From Clostridiales bacterium (GTDB lineage Bacteria > Bacillota > Clostridia > Oscillospirales > Oscillospiraceae): a stretch of 64,000 bases of DNA. The stretch lies in the NCBI GenBank assembly GCA_019415645.1, contig DXYV01000013.1, forward strand, positions 1 to 64,000, read 5' to 3'. The stretch's first letter is position 1, and every line of letters starts with the position of its first letter. Shown one piece after another: positions 60,886 through 64,000 of the stretch. A model generated the notes under the pieces. That model searched no databases, was not told the DNA's origin, and saw nothing but the letters and a program-made list of their open reading frames with translations. Both the position numbers and the translations under genes were made by a program.

Positions 60886-63822
60886 ATGAGCGATATTATG
60901 CGGCCCATCCCCTTCGGTCAGCTGATGGACTGGATTCTGACCGAATACCAGACCCAGGGCAGTATCTTCGGCGTATCCAAGATTGTCCGCCACACCAACG
61001 GACAGGCCCGGCCCATCTTCGCCGAGAAGATCGAGGCGCCCTTCGGCCCTGCCGCCGGCCCCAACACCCAGCTGGCCCAGAACATCGTGGCCGCCTATGT
61101 GGGCGGCTCCCGGTTCTTCGAACTCAAAACCGTGCAGATCATGGACGGGGAGGAGCTGTCCAAGTGCGTGGCCAAGCCCTGCATCACGGCGGCGGACGAG
61201 TGCTACAACTGCGAATGGTCCACAGAGCTGACCGTGCCCCAGGCCTATGACGAGTATGTGAAGGCATGGTTTGCCTTGAAGCTCCTGGCGAAGGAACTGG
61301 AGCTGGGCGACCCGGACGGCTTTGTATTCAATATGTCGGTGGGCTACGACCTGGCGGGCATTCAGAGTGAGAAGATCGACAGCTACATCAACGGAATGAT
61401 GAACGCCTCCGATTCCCCCGTCTGGCAGGCGTGCAGAAGCTGGACGCTGGAGCACTTGGACCGCTTCCAGAAGGTAACGGCGGCCTATGTGGAGGGAATC
61501 TCCCCGGTGGTGTCCCGCTCCATTACGGAATCCACCCTGCACGGCTGTCCGCCGGACGAGATCGAGCGCATCGCCACCCACCTGATCACCCAGAAGGGGC
61601 TGAACACCTACGTCAAGTGCAACCCCACGCTGCTGGGCTATGACTTTGCCCGAAAGACGCTGGACAGCCTGGGCTTTGATTATATTGCCTTTGATGACCA
61701 CCACTTCCTGGAGGATCTGCAGTGGGCGGACGCGGTGCCCATGTTCCGCCGCCTGACTGCCCTGTGCCAGGAGCGGGGGCTGGAGTTCGGTGTGAAGCTG
61801 ACCAACACCTTCCCGGTGGACGTGAAGGCGGGCGAGCTGCCCTCGCAGGAGATGTATATGTCCGGCCGCTCCCTGTTCCCGCTGACCATCTCCCTGGCCA
61901 AGCGTATTTCCCGGGAATTTGACGGTAAGCTGCGCATCTCCTACTCCGGAGGCGCGGATCTGCACTCCCTGGAGAAGCTGGTGAACGCCGGAATCTGGCC
62001 CGTGACCATCGCCACCTATCTGCTCAAGCCGGGCGGCTACCAGCGGCAGTTCCAGCTGGCGATGGCCCTGATGGACGGCGGCAGCGCGCCCTTTGCTGGT
62101 ATGGACCCGGCGGCAGTGGCTCGGATCGCCGACGAGGCCATGGCCGACCCCTATTACCGTAAGCCCATCAAGCCTCTGCCCCGGCGGAAGCTGAACAAAA
62201 AAGTGCCGCTGGTGGACTGTTTTACTGCGCCCTGCCGGGGCGGGTGTCCCATTGAGCAGGATATTCCCGCCTATCTGCGTCTGGTGGGGGAGGAGAAGTA
62301 CGAGGAGGCCCTGAAGGTCATTACCCAGCGCAATCCGCTGCCCTTCATCACGGGCACCATCTGCCCCCACCACTGCGCGGACAAGTGCGTGCGCAACTAC
62401 TATGAAGAGGCGGTGCGCATTCGCGACGCCAAGCTGGAGGCGGCGGAAAAGGGCTTCGCTTCGCTGCTGCCCACCCTGAAGCCCAAAGCGGCCCGCACCG
62501 ATGTAAAGGTGGCTGTGGTGGGCGGCGGCCCGGCGGGCATGGCGGCCGCTTTCTTCCTGGGCCGGGAGGGTATCCCGGTGACCATCTTCGAGGCCACGAA
62601 CGCTCTGGGCGGCGTGGTACGCCATATCATTCCGGAATTCCGCATCCCGACGGAGGCCATTGACCGGGACGAGCAGCTGATTCGCGCGATGGGGGCGGAG
62701 ATTCGCTGCAACAGCCCCATCGACTCGGCCAAGGAGCTGGAGGGTCAAGGATTTACCCATGTAATTTTTGCCACCGGTGCCCAGAAGGCGGGCGACCCCA
62801 GACTGCAATACGGGGACTATGTGAACTTCACGGAAGTGCTGACGGCGCTGAAAACCGGTGCGGCCCCCGACTTGGGGACCGATGTGGCGGTGATCGGCGG
62901 CGGCAACTCGGCTATGGACACCGCACGGGCCATCAAGCGGATGAAGGGCGTGGAGCATGTCCGGCTGGTTTATCGCCGCACCAAGCGGTATATGCCCGCC
63001 GACGAGGAGGAACTGGCTCTGGCCCTGGCCGAAGGGGTGGAGTTCATGGAGCTGCTGGCCCCGATCGGCGTGAAGGACGGCGTGTTGACCTGCTCGGTGA
63101 TGGAGCTGGGCGCGCCCGACGCCTCCGGCCGCCGTTCGCCGGTGGACACGGGGAAAACGGTGGAACTGCCCTGCACGACTGTGGTAGCCGCGGTAGGCGA
63201 ACGCATCGACGAGAGCGTGGATGTGGGCGGCTGGCCGGTCATCGGCGACCGGAAGCGCGGCCCGGCTACCGTGGTGGAGGCTATCGCCGACGCGCTGGAG
63301 ACGGTGCAGGCCATTACGGCGGTGGATCGCGACCGCTATGTGGGGGAGAACGTTAACCCCGACCCCACCAGCGCCCGATGGAAAAAGGGCGCGGTGTGCG
63401 CGGAGCCGGACGACTGCGGCCAGTTCCAGCGCTGCCTGGAATGCCCCACGGTATGCGAACTGTGCGCCGGCGTGTGCCCCAACCGGGCCAATGTGACCGT
63501 GACGGTGCCCGGCAAGCGGGCCCGGCAGATCGTCCACGTAGACGGTATGTGCAACGAGTGCGGCAACTGTGCCACCTTCTGCCCCTACGACAGCCGGCCC
63601 TACCGGGATAAGTTCACGCTGTTCTGGAGCGGGGAGGACTTCGACCGCAGCGAAAACGAAGGATTCCTGCGGGTGGACGCGGAACAGGGACGCTACCTGG
63701 TCCGGCTGGACGGCCAGATCGAAGAGTTTGCCGTGCGTCAGGCCGACTGCGGCCTGCCCGAGGACTTGCGCCAGATCATTCTGGCGGTGGAGCGGGACTG
63801 CGCCTATCTGTTCAACGCATAA
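60886..63822 (+). CDS. ygfK: YgfK, putative selenate reductase/purine-pathway flavo-FeS subunit
   Basis: A 978-residue multidomain protein. The N-terminal half (1-430) resembles a dihydropyrimidine/dihydroorotate dehydrogenase-type barrel (FGPAAGPNTQLAQN, CNPTLLGYD). Then a ferredoxin-like Cys block (CFTAPCRGGCPIEQDIPAY, near 446), an FAD site VAVVGGGPAGMAAAFFLG (near 538), an NAD(P)H site VAVIGGGNSAMDTAR (near 665), and a C-terminal [4Fe-4S] region (CLECPTVCELCAGVCPN, CNECGNCATFCPYDS; near 850-900). It passes electrons, probably for a molybdenum hydroxylase in purine breakdown. RBS CAGGAGG; 36 bp after ssnA. The terminator follows at once, so other cluster genes are not downstream in this transcript. 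Confidence 0.94.
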   Translation: MSDIMRPIPFGQLMDWILTEYQTQGSIFGVSKIVRHTNGQARPIFAEKIEAPFGPAAGPNTQLAQNIVAAYVGGSRFFELKTVQIMDGEELSKCVAKPCITAADECYNCEWSTELTVPQAYDEYVKAWFALKLLAKELELGDPDGFVFNMSVGYDLAGIQSEKIDSYINGMMNASDSPVWQACRSWTLEHLDRFQKVTAAYVEGISPVVSRSITESTLHGCPPDEIERIATHLITQKGLNTYVKCNPTLLGYDFARKTLDSLGFDYIAFDDHHFLEDLQWADAVPMFRRLTALCQERGLEFGVKLTNTFPVDVKAGELPSQEMYMSGRSLFPLTISLAKRISREFDGKLRISYSGGADLHSLEKLVNAGIWPVTIATYLLKPGGYQRQFQLAMALMDGGSAPFAGMDPAAVARIADEAMADPYYRKPIKPLPRRKLNKKVPLVDCFTAPCRGGCPIEQDIPAYLRLVGEEKYEEALKVITQRNPLPFITGTICPHHCADKCVRNYYEEAVRIRDAKLEAAEKGFASLLPTLKPKAARTDVKVAVVGGGPAGMAAAFFLGREGIPVTIFEATNALGGVVRHIIPEFRIPTEAIDRDEQLIRAMGAEIRCNSPIDSAKELEGQGFTHVIFATGAQKAGDPRLQYGDYVNFTEVLTALKTGAAPDLGTDVAVIGGGNSAMDTARAIKRMKGVEHVRLVYRRTKRYMPADEEELALALAEGVEFMELLAPIGVKDGVLTCSVMELGAPDASGRRSPVDTGKTVELPCTTVVAAVGERIDESVDVGGWPVIGDRKRGPATVVEAIADALETVQAITAVDRDRYVGENVNPDPTSARWKKGAVCAEPDDCGQFQRCLECPTVCELCAGVCPNRANVTVTVPGKRARQIVHVDGMCNECGNCATFCPYDSRPYRDKFTLFWSGEDFDRSENEGFLRVDAEQGRYLVRLDGQIEEFAVRQADCGLPEDLRQIILAVERDCAYLFNA

Positions 63823-63823
63823 G

Positions 63824-63868
63824 AAAAAGCGGAGCCCTGTACCTGGTATGGTACAGGGCTCCGTTTTT
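63824..63868. terminator. Bidirectional terminator after ygfK
   Basis: Fourteen-base arms (63830-63843, 63850-63863), 6-base loop, T run rightward and AAAAAG/CTTTTT leftward. Confidence 0.92.
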
Positions 63869-63935
63869 GGAATGCAGAAGAGAACAGCTGCACGGAACAG
63901 AGGCCTGGTATGCTGTGTGCGGAAACCGCGGAGTT

Positions 63936-64000
63936 TTAGTAAATTCCCTTTCCGCCGTTCCACTGCCACTCCCGGACCTCCGGCATGTCCTGTCCGTTGG
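63936..64000 (-). CDS. C-terminal end of a leftward gene, possibly phosphoketolase (partial)
   Basis: Only the last 20 codons are in the window, reading NGQDMPEVREWQWNGGKGIY and a TAA stop at 63936-63938. A GxDMPEVxxWxW-like tail is what I would expect at the C-terminus of a xylulose-5-phosphate/fructose-6-phosphate phosphoketolase, but so short a match is weak. The bidirectional terminator at 63824-63868 lies at the right distance downstream. Confidence 0.35.
   Translation of the reverse strand, partial: NGQDMPEVREWQWNGGKGIY

Overview
The window looks like chromosomal DNA of a GC-rich gut Clostridium, most likely Oscillospiraceae (Flavonifractor/Lawsonibacter/Intestinimonas-like). This is inferred from gene content: a clostridial peptide-aldehyde type NRPS, sigma factor/DUF4179 pairs, a BclA-like collagen protein, Gx transporter/NusG-II proteins, a C_GCAxxG_C_C protein, and an ssnA-ygfK purine module. 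No rRNA, tRNA, CRISPR array, insertion sequence or phage gene was seen. Coding density is high and most genes have good Shine-Dalgarno sequences.

Layout. 1-4310: an MBOAT acyltransferase, a DHHW (AlgJ/AlgX-like) protein, an amidohydrolase and a collagen-like protein. 4336-9905: a GntP-type permease with an Old Yellow Enzyme family reductase, an HxlR regulator and a cysteine desulfidase family protein. 9960-23345: the centrepiece, one leftward operon of six overlapping or nearly overlapping genes: a 2483-residue NRPS (C-A-T-C-A-T-reductase), a 7TM histidine kinase, a REC-HD-GYP response regulator, a fatty-acid adenylating ligase, a free acyl carrier protein and a phosphopantetheinyl transferase. 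It has an extended -10 promoter and ends at a strong bidirectional terminator. The logic is that ligase and ACP supply an acyl chain, the first condensation domain puts it on residue 1, residue 2 is added, and the reductase releases an N-acyl dipeptide aldehyde. The two-component pair is embedded between NRPS and ligase.

23465-35000: a TIGR04255 protein, a PepSY surface protein, a zinc-ribbon metalloprotease-like protein, proC, mtaB, a His-less HPr-like protein, and three sigma/anti-sigma modules. 35133-42367: acetyltransferase, redox-type Cys protein, PflX-like radical SAM enzyme, an XRE regulator with a palindromic promoter-operator, tdk, mutY, and an ABC importer led by a Crp/Fnr regulator. 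42570-46713: LCP protein, RidA, NCS2 purine/pyrimidine permease, NusG-II protein, Gx transporter.

46773-58473: a sialic acid utilisation region. A leftward arm (ROK kinase, SGNH hydrolase, DUF624 protein) diverges from a rightward arm (AGE-type epimerase, RpiR regulator), followed by an operon for an ABC importer, N-acetylneuraminate lyase, NagB and an MsmK-type ATPase. Three TGAAA-N5-TTTCA-like sites near these promoters are candidate RpiR operators. 58533-64000: a YheO-like regulator divergent from ssnA-ygfK, members of the anaerobic purine/urate degradation set, then the very end of a leftward gene, possibly phosphoketolase.
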